Notes under the pieces: model-generated | The model's database searches: none | Told to the model about the DNA's origin: nothing | Seen by the model: only the letters and a program-made list of their open reading frames with translations | Assembly (NCBI GenBank): GCA_030041195.1 | Contig: JASHOI010000342.1 | Coordinates: 1-44,724 of the forward strand | Direction of reading: 5' to 3' | DNA from: Streptosporangiaceae bacterium | GTDB taxonomy: Bacteria > Actinomycetota > Actinomycetes > Streptosporangiales > Streptosporangiaceae | Length of the DNA: 44,724 nucleotides | Shown: in pieces, positions 32,016 to 41,314 of the stretch | Layout: every line of letters starts with the position of its first letter | How positions within the stretch are numbered: position 1 is the first letter of the stretch | Position numbers and translations under genes: made by a program

Positions 32016-33256
32016 CCGCCGGGCGCGTCGACGCGATGGCCGCCGAGGCCGACCGGATCCTGGCCGGCGCCGACGAGGCGCTGGCGGCCGGCTACCCCGG
32101 ACCCCGGCCCGGCCGCCAGCCGGTGCACACGGTCTACGTTCCCGCCGACGGGTTCGGTCCCGGCCTGGCCGCGCAATGGGGACGCCAGGCGCTGAAGGCG
32201 CTGGAGGCGTTCGCCCCCGGGCCGGCCGAGTTCGGCGCGGTCATGGGCCTGCCGGCCCGCATCGCGGCCGACGTGCGGTCCCGGGTGCTGGCCAAGCTCA
32301 TCGCCGAGCCGGTCGAGGACCTGCGGCTGGACTTCGAGGACGGCTACGGCCTGCGCGGCGACGACGCGGAGGACGCGGACGCACGGTGCGCGGCCGCGTG
32401 CCTGGCGGCCGAGATCGCGGCCGGCGCCGCGCCCGCGATGTGCGGGCTGCGCTGCAAGAGCCTGGAGCCGGGCACCCGCCGCCGGGCCATCCGCACGCTG
32501 GACGGGTTTGTCGGCGAGTTGCTGTCGCACGGCCCGCTGCCGGGCGGCTTCGTGGTGACGCTGCCCAAGGTCACGTCGGCCGACCAGGTCACCGCGATGG
32601 CGCGGCTGTGCGAGCGGCTGGAGCAGGCGCACGGCCTGGCGGCCGGGCAACTGGTCTTCGAGGTGCAGGTGGAGACCCCGCAGCTGATCCTCGGCGCCGA
32701 CGGGACCGCGACCGTGGCCCGCTGCGTGCACGCGGGCGACGGCCGGCTCACCGGGCTGCACTACGGCACGTACGACTACAGCGCGGCGCTGGGGATCGCC
32801 GCGAGCCAGCAGAGCATGGAGCACCCGGTTGCCGACCACGCCCGGGCGGTGATGCAGGTCGCGGCGGCCGGCACCGGGGTCAGGCTCAGCGACGGATCAT
32901 CGAACGTCGTGCCCGAGGGCGGCAGGGACGAGGTCGCCGGGGCCTGGGAGCGGCACGCCCGGCTGGTCAGGCGCTCCCTTGACCGGGGCTACTACCAGGG
33001 CTGGGACCTGCATCCGGCGCAGCTCGCCAGCAGGTACGCGGCCACGTTCGGCTTCTTCGCCGACGGGCTGGCCACCGCGGCCGGCCGGCTGCGGGGCTAT
33101 CTGGAACGCGCCGGGGGACCGGTGCTCGAGGAGCCGGCCACCGCCCGCGCCCTGGCCGGGTTCCTGGCCAGAGCGCTCGACTGCGGCGCGGTCACCGAGC
33201 CGGAACTGCTGGCGCTGACCGGTCTGGACCGGCTTGGGCTCGATGCGCTGCGGTAG
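32012..33256 (+). CDS. CitE/HpcH-like aldolase-fold protein of purine cluster (DUF6986 type), function unknown
   Basis: The protein has 414 residues. LRLDFEDGYGLRGDD resembles the acidic metal-binding strand of HpcH/CitE lyases, GFVVTLPKVTSADQV the Lys-containing strand, and FEVQVETPQLILGADG the Glu strand. LHYGTYDYSAALGIAAS and YYQGWDLHPAQL follow. I recall this family as a frequent neighbour of allantoin genes in actinomycetes with no established reaction. CitE-type proteins make or break C-C bonds of acyl-CoA or 2-oxo acids. A step on ureidoglycolate or glyoxylate is therefore an attractive guess, since no ureidoglycolate lyase or malate synthase lies here. The GTG overlaps the pucD stop. 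Confidence 0.75.
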   Translation: MTAGRVDAMAAEADRILAGADEALAAGYPGPRPGRQPVHTVYVPADGFGPGLAAQWGRQALKALEAFAPGPAEFGAVMGLPARIAADVRSRVLAKLIAEPVEDLRLDFEDGYGLRGDDAEDADARCAAACLAAEIAAGAAPAMCGLRCKSLEPGTRRRAIRTLDGFVGELLSHGPLPGGFVVTLPKVTSADQVTAMARLCERLEQAHGLAAGQLVFEVQVETPQLILGADGTATVARCVHAGDGRLTGLHYGTYDYSAALGIAASQQSMEHPVADHARAVMQVAAAGTGVRLSDGSSNVVPEGGRDEVAGAWERHARLVRRSLDRGYYQGWDLHPAQLASRYAATFGFFADGLATAAGRLRGYLERAGGPVLEEPATARALAGFLARALDCGAVTEPELLALTGLDRLGLDALR

Positions 33257-33266
33257 CGGGCGGCTC

Positions 33267-34589
33267 GTGATCCGGGCCCGCCGCGCGGTGCTGCCCGACG
33301 GCACCCGTCCCGCCGAGGTGCACATCTCGGCAGGCCGCATCGCCGAGATTGTCCCGGTCACGTCGCCGCCCGGGCCCGGCACGGTAAGCCTCGCCGACGA
33401 CGAGGTGCTGCTGCCCGGGCTGGTGGACACGCACGTGCACGTCAACGAGCCAGGGCGGACCGAGTGGGAGGGGTTCGCCACCGCGACCCGCGCCGCGGCG
33501 GCCGGCGGGATCACCACGATCGTGGACATGCCGCTGAACTCGATTCCGCCGACGACAGACCCGGCTTCGCTGCGCATCAAGCGGGAGGCGGCCGCGGGAC
33601 AGGTGCACGTGGACGTCGGCTTCTGGGGCGGCGCGGTGCCGGGCAGCTTCGGCTGCATGCCGGGGCTGCACCGCGACGGCGCGTTCGGCTTCAAGGTCTT
33701 CCTCCGCGATTCCGGGGTGCCCGAGTTCCCGCCCGTTGACCGGGCCGGCCTGGACGCCGCGATGCAGCAGGCCGCCGCGCTGGGCAGCGTGCTGCTCGTG
33801 CACGCCGAGGACGCCGCCGTGATCGCCGCGGCGCCGCCCCCGGCCGGGCGCAGCTATGCGTCGTACCAGGCCTCGCGCCCCCCGGCTGCCGAGCTGGCCG
33901 CGATCGCTCAGGTCATCGACGCCGCCCGGAGGACCGGAGCACGGGCGCACATCTTGCATTTGTCCGCGGCGGACGCGCTGCCGCTGCTCGAGGAGGCCCG
34001 GGGCCGCGGTGCCGCGATCACCGTGGAGACCTGCCCGCACTACCTCGCGCTGGCGGCCGAGGACATACCGGACGGCGGCACCCAGTTCAAGTGCGCCCCG
34101 CCGATCCGGGAGCGGGCCAACCGCGAGCGCCTCTGGCGGGCGCTGCGGGACGGGACCATCGACTGCGTGGTCTCCGACCATTCACCGTGCCCGCCCGCGC
34201 TGAAGCACCTGGCGGACGGCGACTTCGGCGCCGCGTGGGGCGGGATCTCGTCGGTGCAGCTGGCGCTGCCGGTGGTGTGGACCCAGGCCCGCGAGCGCGG
34301 CTTCTCGCTTGACGACGTGGCCCGGTGGATGGCCGCGCGCCCCGCCGAGATCGCCGGGCTGGCCGGCAAGGGACGGATCGCGCCGGGGTTCGACGCCGAC
34401 CTGGTCGCGTTCGCGCCGGACGACGGCTTCGACGTGCGGCCGGAGCGGCTGCGGCACCGGCACAAGGTGACACCGTACGCCGGCCAGCGGCTGCGCGGAG
34501 TGGTCCGCCGAACCTGGCTCCGCGGCGCGCCCGCCGGCGGCGAGCGGCCGTCGGGCCGCCTGCTGGCCAGGGGGGAGCGCGCCAGATGA
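33267..34589 (+). CDS. allB: Allantoinase
   Basis: The protein has 440 residues and belongs to the cyclic amidohydrolases (dihydroorotase/allantoinase). Zinc ligands are seen in VDTHVHVNEPGRTEWEGF, the bridging carboxylated Lys in GAFGFKVFL, His in VHAEDAA and AHILHLSAADAL, and the catalytic Asp in VVSDHSPCPP. VNEPGRTEWEGF is typical of allantoinase. It opens the hydantoin ring of allantoin to allantoate. GTG 33267 was chosen because it leads directly into the conserved strand VIRARRAVLPDG; a GTG at 33234 would overlap the previous gene. The stop overlaps the allantoicase ATG as ATGA. Confidence 0.93.
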   Translation: MIRARRAVLPDGTRPAEVHISAGRIAEIVPVTSPPGPGTVSLADDEVLLPGLVDTHVHVNEPGRTEWEGFATATRAAAAGGITTIVDMPLNSIPPTTDPASLRIKREAAAGQVHVDVGFWGGAVPGSFGCMPGLHRDGAFGFKVFLRDSGVPEFPPVDRAGLDAAMQQAAALGSVLLVHAEDAAVIAAAPPPAGRSYASYQASRPPAAELAAIAQVIDAARRTGARAHILHLSAADALPLLEEARGRGAAITVETCPHYLALAAEDIPDGGTQFKCAPPIRERANRERLWRALRDGTIDCVVSDHSPCPPALKHLADGDFGAAWGGISSVQLALPVVWTQARERGFSLDDVARWMAARPAEIAGLAGKGRIAPGFDADLVAFAPDDGFDVRPERLRHRHKVTPYAGQRLRGVVRRTWLRGAPAGGERPSGRLLARGERAR

Positions 34590-35632
34590 CCGATTCCGTG
34601 ACCACAGCCGCCCCCGACCTAGCGTCAAGGGCACTTGGCGGGAGTGTGGTCTTCGCGACCGACGAACTGTTCGCGGAAAAGGAAAACCTGATCAAACCGG
34701 AGGCGCCGGTCTTCGCCGCCGGGCAGTTCGGTAACCGCGGGAAGATCTACGACGGGTGGGAAACCCGGCGGCACCGGGCACCCGAGCACGACCACGCGAT
34801 CGTCAGGCTCGGGATACCCGGCATCGTGCACGACGTGGTCGTGGACACGTCGTTCTTCCGCGGCAACTACCCGCCGCAGGTGTCGGTCGAGGCGGTCGGC
34901 GCCGACGGCTACCCGTCGCCCGGCGAGCTTGCCGCGATGCCGTGGCAGACGCTGGTCGAGCGCTCCGACGCCAGGGGCGACTCGGCGAACCGGTACCAGG
35001 TCCGCTCGCCGCTGCGGTGCACGCACGTGCGGCTGTCGATCTACCCGGACGGCGGGGTGGCGAGGCTGCGGGTGCACGGGACGCCGCTGCCCGACCCGCG
35101 GTTCCTGGCCGGCACCATCGATCTGGCGGCGCTGGAGAACGGCGGCAGCGTGGTCGGCTGCTCGGACCAGTTCTACGCGTCGGCCCGGAACCTGATCCTG
35201 CCCGGCCTGGCCGCCGGGATGGCCGGGGGCTGGGAGAACGCCCGGCGGCGCGACCCAGGCAACGACCACGTGACCGTCGCGCTGGCCGGGCCCGGAATGC
35301 TGCGCCACGTCGAGATCGACACCTCGTGGTTCGTCGGCAACGCGCCGGACCGGGTCCGGCTGCTGGCGGCGGAGGCGCCGGACGCCGGGCTGCCGCCCGA
35401 TTCGGCGTGGCGGGAGGTGCTGCCGGCCACCAGGGTCCAGCCGGACACCAGGCACAGGTACCTGGTTGGCGACCACACCATCACCACCCATGTCCGCCTT
35501 GAGGTAATCCCGGACGGCGGGCTGGCCAGGCTGAGGATCTACGGTGAGCTCATCCCCGACGCGCTGGCCGAGATGCGGCGGCGCTGGCAATCCGCGCTGC
35601 CACCATCCGGAGGTGCGATTGAGCACGTTTAA
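34586..35632 (+). CDS. alc: Allantoicase
   Basis: The protein has 348 residues built from two repeated allantoicase domains. The first contains SVVFATDELFAEKENLIKP and DGWETRRHRAPEHDHAIVRLG. The second repeats the pattern as SVVGCSDQFYASARNLILPG and GWENARRRDPGNDHVTVALAG. Each domain has a DTSFF or DTSWF strand followed by GN, and the end of each shows HVRLSIYPDGGVARLRVHG or its copy. It cleaves allantoate to ureidoglycolate and urea. Translation is coupled to allB. The last 14 bases overlap the LLM oxidoreductase gene. Confidence 0.94.
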   Translation: MTDSVTTAAPDLASRALGGSVVFATDELFAEKENLIKPEAPVFAAGQFGNRGKIYDGWETRRHRAPEHDHAIVRLGIPGIVHDVVVDTSFFRGNYPPQVSVEAVGADGYPSPGELAAMPWQTLVERSDARGDSANRYQVRSPLRCTHVRLSIYPDGGVARLRVHGTPLPDPRFLAGTIDLAALENGGSVVGCSDQFYASARNLILPGLAAGMAGGWENARRRDPGNDHVTVALAGPGMLRHVEIDTSWFVGNAPDRVRLLAAEAPDAGLPPDSAWREVLPATRVQPDTRHRYLVGDHTITTHVRLEVIPDGGLARLRIYGELIPDALAEMRRRWQSALPPSGGAIEHV

Positions 35633-36458
35633 ATTCGGGCTGTTCGTCCCGCCGTTCGATGAGCTCGCGGACCCTAGCCGGGTCGCCGACCTGGCCGTCG
35701 TGGCGGAGGAATCCGGCTGGTCCGGGCTGTTCCTGTGGGATCACGTGCTGTCGCGGCCCGGCGTGGCCGTCTGCGACGCCTGGATCGCGATGGCAGCGGT
35801 CGCCACGGCCACCCGCGAGATCACGTTCGGCGCCATGGTCACCCCGCTGGCCCGGCGCAGGCCGTGGGTTCTGGCCCGGCAGGCGGCCGCGCTCGACCGG
35901 CTGTCCGGCGGCCGGCTCGTGCTCGGCGTCGGCCTCGGCGACGACGGCTGGAAGGAGTTCAGCTCGTTCGGCGAGGCGACCGAGCCACGGGAACGCCGGC
36001 TGCTCCTCGACGAGTCGCTCGAGGTGCTGCAGCGCCTGCTGAGCGGGGTGCACGCCGAATTCGACGGCGAGCGCCTGCACGTGCACTCCACGCCGTTCCT
36101 GCCCAGGCCGGTCCAGGACCCGGTGCCGATCTGGGTAGGGGCGCGGTGGCCGAACCGTGCGCCGCTGGCCAGGGCCGCCCGGGTCCAGGGCTGCTTCCCG
36201 ATCTTCACCGGCGAGCCGCCGTTCCCGGATGCCGGCGACCTGGCCGGGGTGCGCGCCGAGCTGGCCCGGCTTGGCGCTGCGGACGGCCACGACCTGGCCG
36301 TGCGGTGCTCGCTGCGGATGCTCGGCCCGGCCGAGCGGGCCAAGGCGGTCGCCACCGCCGAGAACTGCGGGGTTACCTGGCTGCTCGAGGGCTTCGACCC
36401 GGGGCAGTCCGCGGCCGAGATCGCGGTCGCCGCCGCGGTCGGCCCGCCGCGGGCGTGA
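35619..36458 (+). CDS. LLM-class (luciferase-like) flavin-dependent oxidoreductase
   Basis: The protein has 279 residues with a TIM-barrel luciferase fold: FKFGLFVPPFDELADPSRVADLAVVAEESGWSG split over the first strands, FLWDHVLSRPG, EITFGAMVTPLARRRPWVLARQAAALDRLSGGRLVLGVGLG, and PVPIWVGARW. Such enzymes use FMN or F420. The TTG at 35619 is preferred because GGAGG lies 5 bases upstream; it overlaps the allantoicase stop in another frame. It is the last gene of the purine operon. No purine-pathway role is known to me, and it may act on a side product. It is convergent with the GH15 gene, 12 bases apart. Confidence 0.85.
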   Translation: MSTFKFGLFVPPFDELADPSRVADLAVVAEESGWSGLFLWDHVLSRPGVAVCDAWIAMAAVATATREITFGAMVTPLARRRPWVLARQAAALDRLSGGRLVLGVGLGDDGWKEFSSFGEATEPRERRLLLDESLEVLQRLLSGVHAEFDGERLHVHSTPFLPRPVQDPVPIWVGARWPNRAPLARAARVQGCFPIFTGEPPFPDAGDLAGVRAELARLGAADGHDLAVRCSLRMLGPAERAKAVATAENCGVTWLLEGFDPGQSAAEIAVAAAVGPPRA

Positions 36459-36470
36459 TCATGCGCGCGG

Positions 36471-38462
36471 TCACTCGTTGCGCGGGCTGACCGTGCCGCC
36501 GCCGTTGATCGCCAGCCGTTCGGCGATCTTCTCGTTGTTGACCACGTGCATCACCGCGTTGATGAGCGCGAGGTGCGTGAACGCCTGCGGGAAGTTGCCC
36601 AGGTGCCGCCCTGACCGCGGGTCGATCTCTTCCGCGTACAGCAGCAGCGGGCTGGCATAGGACAGGACCTTCTCGCACAGGTCCCGGGCCCGGCGGTGCT
36701 CGCCGATCTCCGAAAGCGCGGACACCAGCCAGAACGAGCAGATCGTGAACGTGCCCTCCTCGCCGGACAGGCCGTCGTCGGTCTCGCTGACCTGGTAGCG
36801 GAGCACCAGGCCGTCCCTGGTCAGCTCGTCAGCGATCGCGAGCACCGTGGCCCGGATCCGCGGGTCGTCCGGCGGCAGGAACCGCAGCAGCGGCATCAGC
36901 AGCACCGACGCGTCAAGCGCCGTGGTGCCGTAGTGCTGGCAGAACACCCCGCGCTCGTCCAGCGCGTTCGCGATGATGTCGGCGTGGATCTCGTCCGCGG
37001 CCTTCTGCCACATCCGCGCGGTGTCGGCGTCCTCGCGCAGCCTGGCCAGGCGCGCCCCGCGGTCCGCGGCGACCCAGCACAGCATCTTCGACGAGGTGAA
37101 GTGCTGCGGCTCGCCGCGTACCTCCCAGATGCCGCAGTCCGGCTCGCGCCAGTGCTCGAGCGCGTGCTCCACCTGGTGCTTGGCCATCTGCCAGACCCGG
37201 TCGTCGAGCCGGTCCCGTGACCTGGTGTGCAGGTACAGGGAGTCGAGCACCACGCCCCACACGTCGTTCTGCCGCTGGTTGTGCGCGGCGTTGCCGACCC
37301 GGACCGGCCGGGCGCCCTGGTATCCCTGCAGGTGCTCGAGCACGAACTCGTCGATGTCGCACCTGCCGTCGACGCCGTAGACGATCTGGATGTCGCCGCG
37401 GTCGCGCTCGACCACGTCGGTCAGGAACGCGAAGTAGTCGCTGGCCTCCCACTCGAAACCCAGCGTGAACAGGCCCCAGAGCGCGAACGTCGCGTCCCGG
37501 ATCCAGCTGTACCGGTAGTCCCAGTTGCGTTCGCCGCGCGGCGTCTCCGGCAGGGACGTGGTCGCGGCGGCCGCGATCGCGCCGGTGGGGGCGAACGTGA
37601 GGCCCTTGAGCGTGAGCGCGCTTCGGGTGAGGTACGGGCGCCACCGGTGATCGGGGAAGCTGCCCCTGGCCAGCCAGTGCTGCCAGTGGTGGGCAGTCCA
37701 GGTCATCCGCTTGGACGCCTCCTTGTAGCTCTTCGGCGGCGTCCTGCTGCCCCAGGACAGCGCCACGAACCGGGTGTCGCCCTCGCGCAGCAGGGTGCGG
37801 GCCCGCGCGCTCGGTCCCTCGAGGCCGATCCTCATGTCGGAGGTCAGCGTCAGGGCCAGGCTGTCGTGGGTCAGCCCGGGAGTGATGATTTCGCCCTGCG
37901 GCCGGATCAGGGCCTGCTGGTACCCCTGGTCGGTGTGCGTCCACCGGGCCCGGCGGCGGCCGTAGTCGAACGCGGGCTCGCAGTCCATGCTGACCTGCAC
38001 CGCGCCGTCCACGCAGCGCACCAGCCGCAGCAGCATGTGATCGGCGTCGTAGTCGGTCGGCGGCCGCACGTGGCTGGTGCGCTCGGGATGCGAGTGCCGC
38101 CACGGCCCCATCACCAGGCAGTCCCTGACCACGAGCCAGCCCTCGCCGCAGTCCCAGCTGGTCTCCACGACCATCGTCCCCGGCAGGTACCTGCGGTCCG
38201 CGGGCACGGTCATGTCCTCAGGCCCGAGCCGGAACCAGCCGGCGTCCCGGTCGACGATCGCGCCGAACACGCTCGGGCAGTCCAGCCGCGGCAGGCACAT
38301 CCACTCGATCGAGCCCCCGGGCGCGACCAGCGCCGTCACCTCGCAGTCGGACAGGAACGCGTACTCGGCGATCGCCGGGTACGGCGAGAACTCCCAGAGC
38401 GGGTCGGCCAGGCCGAACGCGTCGCCCCGGACATCGAGCGGTCCGGTGTCGTGCGTGGTCAA
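36471..38462 (-). CDS. GH15 glycoside hydrolase (glucoamylase/trehalase-like)
   Basis: The protein has 663 residues, the size of bacterial cytoplasmic GH15 enzymes. The N-terminal beta-sandwich includes IAEYAFLSDCEVTALVAPGGSIEWMCLPRLD. The (alpha/alpha)6 barrel shows GERNWDYRYSWIRDATFALW, YQGARPVRVGNAA, EVRGEPQHFTSSKMLCWVA with one catalytic Glu, GEEGTFTICSFWLV with the second, and GNFPQAFTHLALINA. Members hydrolyse alpha-glucosides such as maltodextrins; actinobacterial relatives act on trehalose. No signal peptide is seen. The start is TTG, with GAGG upstream. It is divergent from the GMC oxidoreductase. Confidence 0.9.
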   Translation of the reverse strand: MTTHDTGPLDVRGDAFGLADPLWEFSPYPAIAEYAFLSDCEVTALVAPGGSIEWMCLPRLDCPSVFGAIVDRDAGWFRLGPEDMTVPADRRYLPGTMVVETSWDCGEGWLVVRDCLVMGPWRHSHPERTSHVRPPTDYDADHMLLRLVRCVDGAVQVSMDCEPAFDYGRRRARWTHTDQGYQQALIRPQGEIITPGLTHDSLALTLTSDMRIGLEGPSARARTLLREGDTRFVALSWGSRTPPKSYKEASKRMTWTAHHWQHWLARGSFPDHRWRPYLTRSALTLKGLTFAPTGAIAAAATTSLPETPRGERNWDYRYSWIRDATFALWGLFTLGFEWEASDYFAFLTDVVERDRGDIQIVYGVDGRCDIDEFVLEHLQGYQGARPVRVGNAAHNQRQNDVWGVVLDSLYLHTRSRDRLDDRVWQMAKHQVEHALEHWREPDCGIWEVRGEPQHFTSSKMLCWVAADRGARLARLREDADTARMWQKAADEIHADIIANALDERGVFCQHYGTTALDASVLLMPLLRFLPPDDPRIRATVLAIADELTRDGLVLRYQVSETDDGLSGEEGTFTICSFWLVSALSEIGEHRRARDLCEKVLSYASPLLLYAEEIDPRSGRHLGNFPQAFTHLALINAVMHVVNNEKIAERLAINGGGTVSPRNE

Positions 38463-38591
38463 GCTGCATCACCGCCTCTGGCTCGGAACTTGATCTAGTG
38501 TTACACGGCGCCCCTCTGCGATCGATCGTGCAGTTCCTGGGCTCGCCACGGACCGGTGCGTTTGCAGGCAGAGCCGATATACCATCCCGAA

Positions 38592-40259
38592 ATGGAACCT
38601 GGACAGGGCTATGATTTCGTCATCATCGGCGGCGGTTCCGCTGGCAGCGCCCTGGCCAGCCGGCTCTCGGCCGACCCGGCGAACCGGGTGGCCGTGCTCG
38701 AGGCCGGCCGGCCGGATTACCGGTGGGATGTGTTCATCCACATGCCGGCCGCGCTCACATTTCCGATCGGCAGCCGCTTTTACGACTGGAAGTACGAGTC
38801 CGAGCCCGAGCCGTTCCTGAACGGGCGCCGGATCTACCACGCCAGGGGCAAGGTGCTCGGCGGGTCGAGCAGCATCAACGGCATGATCTTCCAGCGCGGC
38901 AACCCGATGGACTATCAGCGCTGGGCCGCCGACCCCGGAATGGCCGCCTGGGACTACGCGCACTGCCTGCCGTACTTCAAGAAGATGGAGAATTGCCTGG
39001 CCGGCGGCGACGAGTACCGCGGAACCGAGGGCCCGCTCGTGCTCGAGCGGGGCCCGGCCACCAACCCGCTGTTCGGCGCGTTCTTCGCCGCCGCCACGCA
39101 GGCCGGGTACACGCTGACCACCGACGTGAACGGCTACCGGCAGGAGGGCTTCGCCCCGTTCGACCGCAACGTGCACCGCGGCAGGCGGCTGTCAGCGGCG
39201 CGCGCGTACCTGCACCCGGTCATGGGACGGGACAACCTGACCGTGGCCTGCCGGGTGTTCGTCACCAAGATCATTTTCCGCGGGCCCAGGGCGGTCGGGG
39301 TCGAGTTCATCAGGAACGGCAGCGTGCAGCGGATCCGCGGCAAGGAGATCATCCTTTGCGGCGGCGCCATCAACTCGCCGCAGTTGCTGCAGCTATCCGG
39401 GGTGGGCAACGCCGGCCTGCTCGGCAACCTGGGCATCGGCGTGGTCGCCGACCTGCCGGGGGTCGGCGAGAACCTGCAAGATCATCTTGAGGTCTACGTG
39501 CAGTACGCGTCGAAGCTCCCGGTCTCGGTCGCGCCGGCGCTCAAGTGGCGTAACCGGCCCGGCGTCGGGGCCAGATGGCTCTTCCTTAGAAGCGGGCCGG
39601 GCGCGACCAACCACTTCGAGGGCGGCGGTTTCGCCCGGAGCAACGACGACGTCGGGTACCCGAACCTGATGTTCCACTTCCTGCCGATCGCGATCCGCTA
39701 CGACGGCTCCTCGCCCGCTGGCGGCCACGGCTACCAGGTGCACATCGGGCCGATGTACTCCGATTCCCGCGGCTCGGTGCAGATCACCTCGACCGACCCG
39801 GCGGTGCACCCCGCGCTGCGGTTCAACTACCTGTCCACGGCGACCGACCGGCGGGAATGGGTCGAGGCGATCGGCGTCGCCCGCAAGATCCTCAACCAGC
39901 CCGCGTTCGAGGACTACAACGGCGGCGAGCTGTCGCCAGGGCCCGAGGTCGCGACCGAGCAGCAGATCCTGGACTGGGTCCGCAGGGACGCCGAGACCGC
40001 GCTGCACCCGTCCTGCACCTGCAAGATGGGCACCGGCGGGCAGTCGGTCGTGGATCCGGCGACGATGCGCGTGCACGGCCTCGAGGGGCTGCGGGTGGTG
40101 GACGCGTCGGTGATGCCGTACGTCACCAACGGCAACATCTACGCCCCGGTGATGATGATCGCCGAGAAGGCCGCCGACCTGATCCTCGGCAACACGCCGC
40201 TGCCGCCGTCGGACGCCCCGTTCTACCGGCACCGTCCCGCGCAGCCGCCCGGGCCCTGA
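38592..40259 (+). CDS. betA: GMC oxidoreductase, choline dehydrogenase-like
   Basis: The protein has 555 residues. The FAD-binding motif is [19 protein letters not shown] near the N-terminus. GMC signature 1 is [20 protein letters not shown] and signature 2 [15 protein letters not shown]. The catalytic His region is [13 protein letters not shown] and the C-terminal stretch [37 protein letters not shown], read in parts, is characteristic of BetA-type choline dehydrogenases. It would oxidise choline or another primary alcohol. No betaine aldehyde dehydrogenase or choline transporter lies next to it, so the substrate is not certain. ATG 38592 directly precedes the FAD motif; a GTG at 38556 is also in frame. 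Confidence 0.85.
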   Translation: MEPGQGYDFVIIGGGSAGSALASRLSADPANRVAVLEAGRPDYRWDVFIHMPAALTFPIGSRFYDWKYESEPEPFLNGRRIYHARGKVLGGSSSINGMIFQRGNPMDYQRWAADPGMAAWDYAHCLPYFKKMENCLAGGDEYRGTEGPLVLERGPATNPLFGAFFAAATQAGYTLTTDVNGYRQEGFAPFDRNVHRGRRLSAARAYLHPVMGRDNLTVACRVFVTKIIFRGPRAVGVEFIRNGSVQRIRGKEIILCGGAINSPQLLQLSGVGNAGLLGNLGIGVVADLPGVGENLQDHLEVYVQYASKLPVSVAPALKWRNRPGVGARWLFLRSGPGATNHFEGGGFARSNDDVGYPNLMFHFLPIAIRYDGSSPAGGHGYQVHIGPMYSDSRGSVQITSTDPAVHPALRFNYLSTATDRREWVEAIGVARKILNQPAFEDYNGGELSPGPEVATEQQILDWVRRDAETALHPSCTCKMGTGGQSVVDPATMRVHGLEGLRVVDASVMPYVTNGNIYAPVMMIAEKAADLILGNTPLPPSDAPFYRHRPAQPPGP

Positions 40260-40294
40260 TCCGGCGCGGCGCGCTTCAGCCGGCACCAGCACGC

Positions 40295-41236
40295 TCAGCT
40301 GGCCTTTGCCGGCAGCGGAGCAAGGTCGAGCACCTGCCGCACCGGCTCGGCCAGGGAGGTACGCCGCCGCGCCCGCCACACGGTGCCGGGGCCGACCCCG
40401 GGCACCGCCTGCCCGTCCTGGATGGCGTCCCCGTGTTCCAGCAGGTCGTCGGCCAGGTTCTTCAGTTCGCCCGCCAGCCAGCCGGGCTCCGCGTAGGCCC
40501 GGCACTGCACGTCGGGCAGGCCGAGCGGGGCCAGGCCCATGGTGTCCATCAGCACCGCCCCGGCCCCGGCTCCCTGGATCCGGAACATCCGCACGTTGAC
40601 GAGCACGTCGCGGGTGTGCTCGAGCACCTGCCGCGGCTCGGCCAGGTAGCCCGCTGGCGTCCAGAGCACCGCCGCAGGCCGGGTGGCCCGCACGATCCCG
40701 GTGATCACCGGCAGCAGCGTGCCGAGCCGGTGCTCGCGGGGCAGCGTGCGGCCCATCAACTCGCCGACGTAGACGGCCGACCCGACGCCCGCGACCGCCT
40801 CGGCCGCGGACGGCCAGGTCCAGGTCTGGGTCAGCGCGGCGGCGAGCGACCCGGCGTCCGGCGGCTCGGCACACGGCATCACCACCGACAGCGCCGGGCC
40901 GGTGTGGCCGGCCGTGGTCACCACGTGCTGGGGATCGGCCAGCATCCAGCCCTCCCCGGTCGGCGTGGCCTCGACCCGCGCGGGCAGCGCCCATCCCTTG
41001 ACCGACAGTTCCGGACGCTGGCCGTGATACAGCAGGATCACCGCGTAGGTTCCCCCCGAGCCCCCCTGCTCGGGCGGCGTTTGCGGCGTGCCGCCCAAGC
41101 CCCTATGCTCGGCGGACGTTTGCGGCGTGCCGCCCGAGCCCCCCGGCTCACCCGACGTCTGCGGCCTGCCGCCCGAGCCCCCCGGCTCACCGGACGTTTG
41201 CCGCGAATTACCAGAATTGTCGTGTAGCGGGTTCAT
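40295..41236 (-). CDS. DUF4261 domain protein with N-terminal tandem repeats
   Basis: The protein has 313 residues. After MNPLHDNSGNSR come four 13-residue repeats rich in Gly, Pro, Ser, Thr and Glu. The rest, from TYAVILLYHG, is a globular domain with PALSVVMPCAEPP, VLWTPAGYLAEP and a C-terminal part VLMDTMGLAPLGLPDVQC resembling DUF4261. That family is of unknown function and often encoded near stress or toxin-type loci. The ATG at 41236 was chosen because the open frame further upstream is antisense to the decarboxylase gene. It is convergent with the GMC gene and divergent from the SpeA-type decarboxylase, with 78 bases between the starts. Confidence 0.7.
   Translation of the reverse strand: MNPLHDNSGNSRQTSGEPGGSGGRPQTSGEPGGSGGTPQTSAEHRGLGGTPQTPPEQGGSGGTYAVILLYHGQRPELSVKGWALPARVEATPTGEGWMLADPQHVVTTAGHTGPALSVVMPCAEPPDAGSLAAALTQTWTWPSAAEAVAGVGSAVYVGELMGRTLPREHRLGTLLPVITGIVRATRPAAVLWTPAGYLAEPRQVLEHTRDVLVNVRMFRIQGAGAGAVLMDTMGLAPLGLPDVQCRAYAEPGWLAGELKNLADDLLEHGDAIQDGQAVPGVGPGTVWRARRRTSLAEPVRQVLDLAPLPAKAS
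41045..41200 (-). repeat. Four tandem 39-bp repeats encoding 13-residue units
   Basis: The repeats encode QTSGEPGGSGGRP, QTSGEPGGSGGTP, QTSAEHRGLGGTP and QTPPEQGGSGGTY. The two N-terminal units are nearly identical at DNA level and the C-terminal ones have drifted. The number is an exact multiple of codons, so copy-number changes keep the frame. Confidence 0.85.
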
Positions 41237-41314
41237 AGGTGCATTCTGCCCGCAATCAGTGATCGCGGCAGGCCGTTCGCCCCGGTTGCGGGCGTGATCA
41301 TGCAGACTGGGCGG

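Noticed and set aside
41045..41200. Possible CRISPR-like array
   Set aside because: The repeats are directly tandem without spacers, keep the reading frame and encode a regular peptide.
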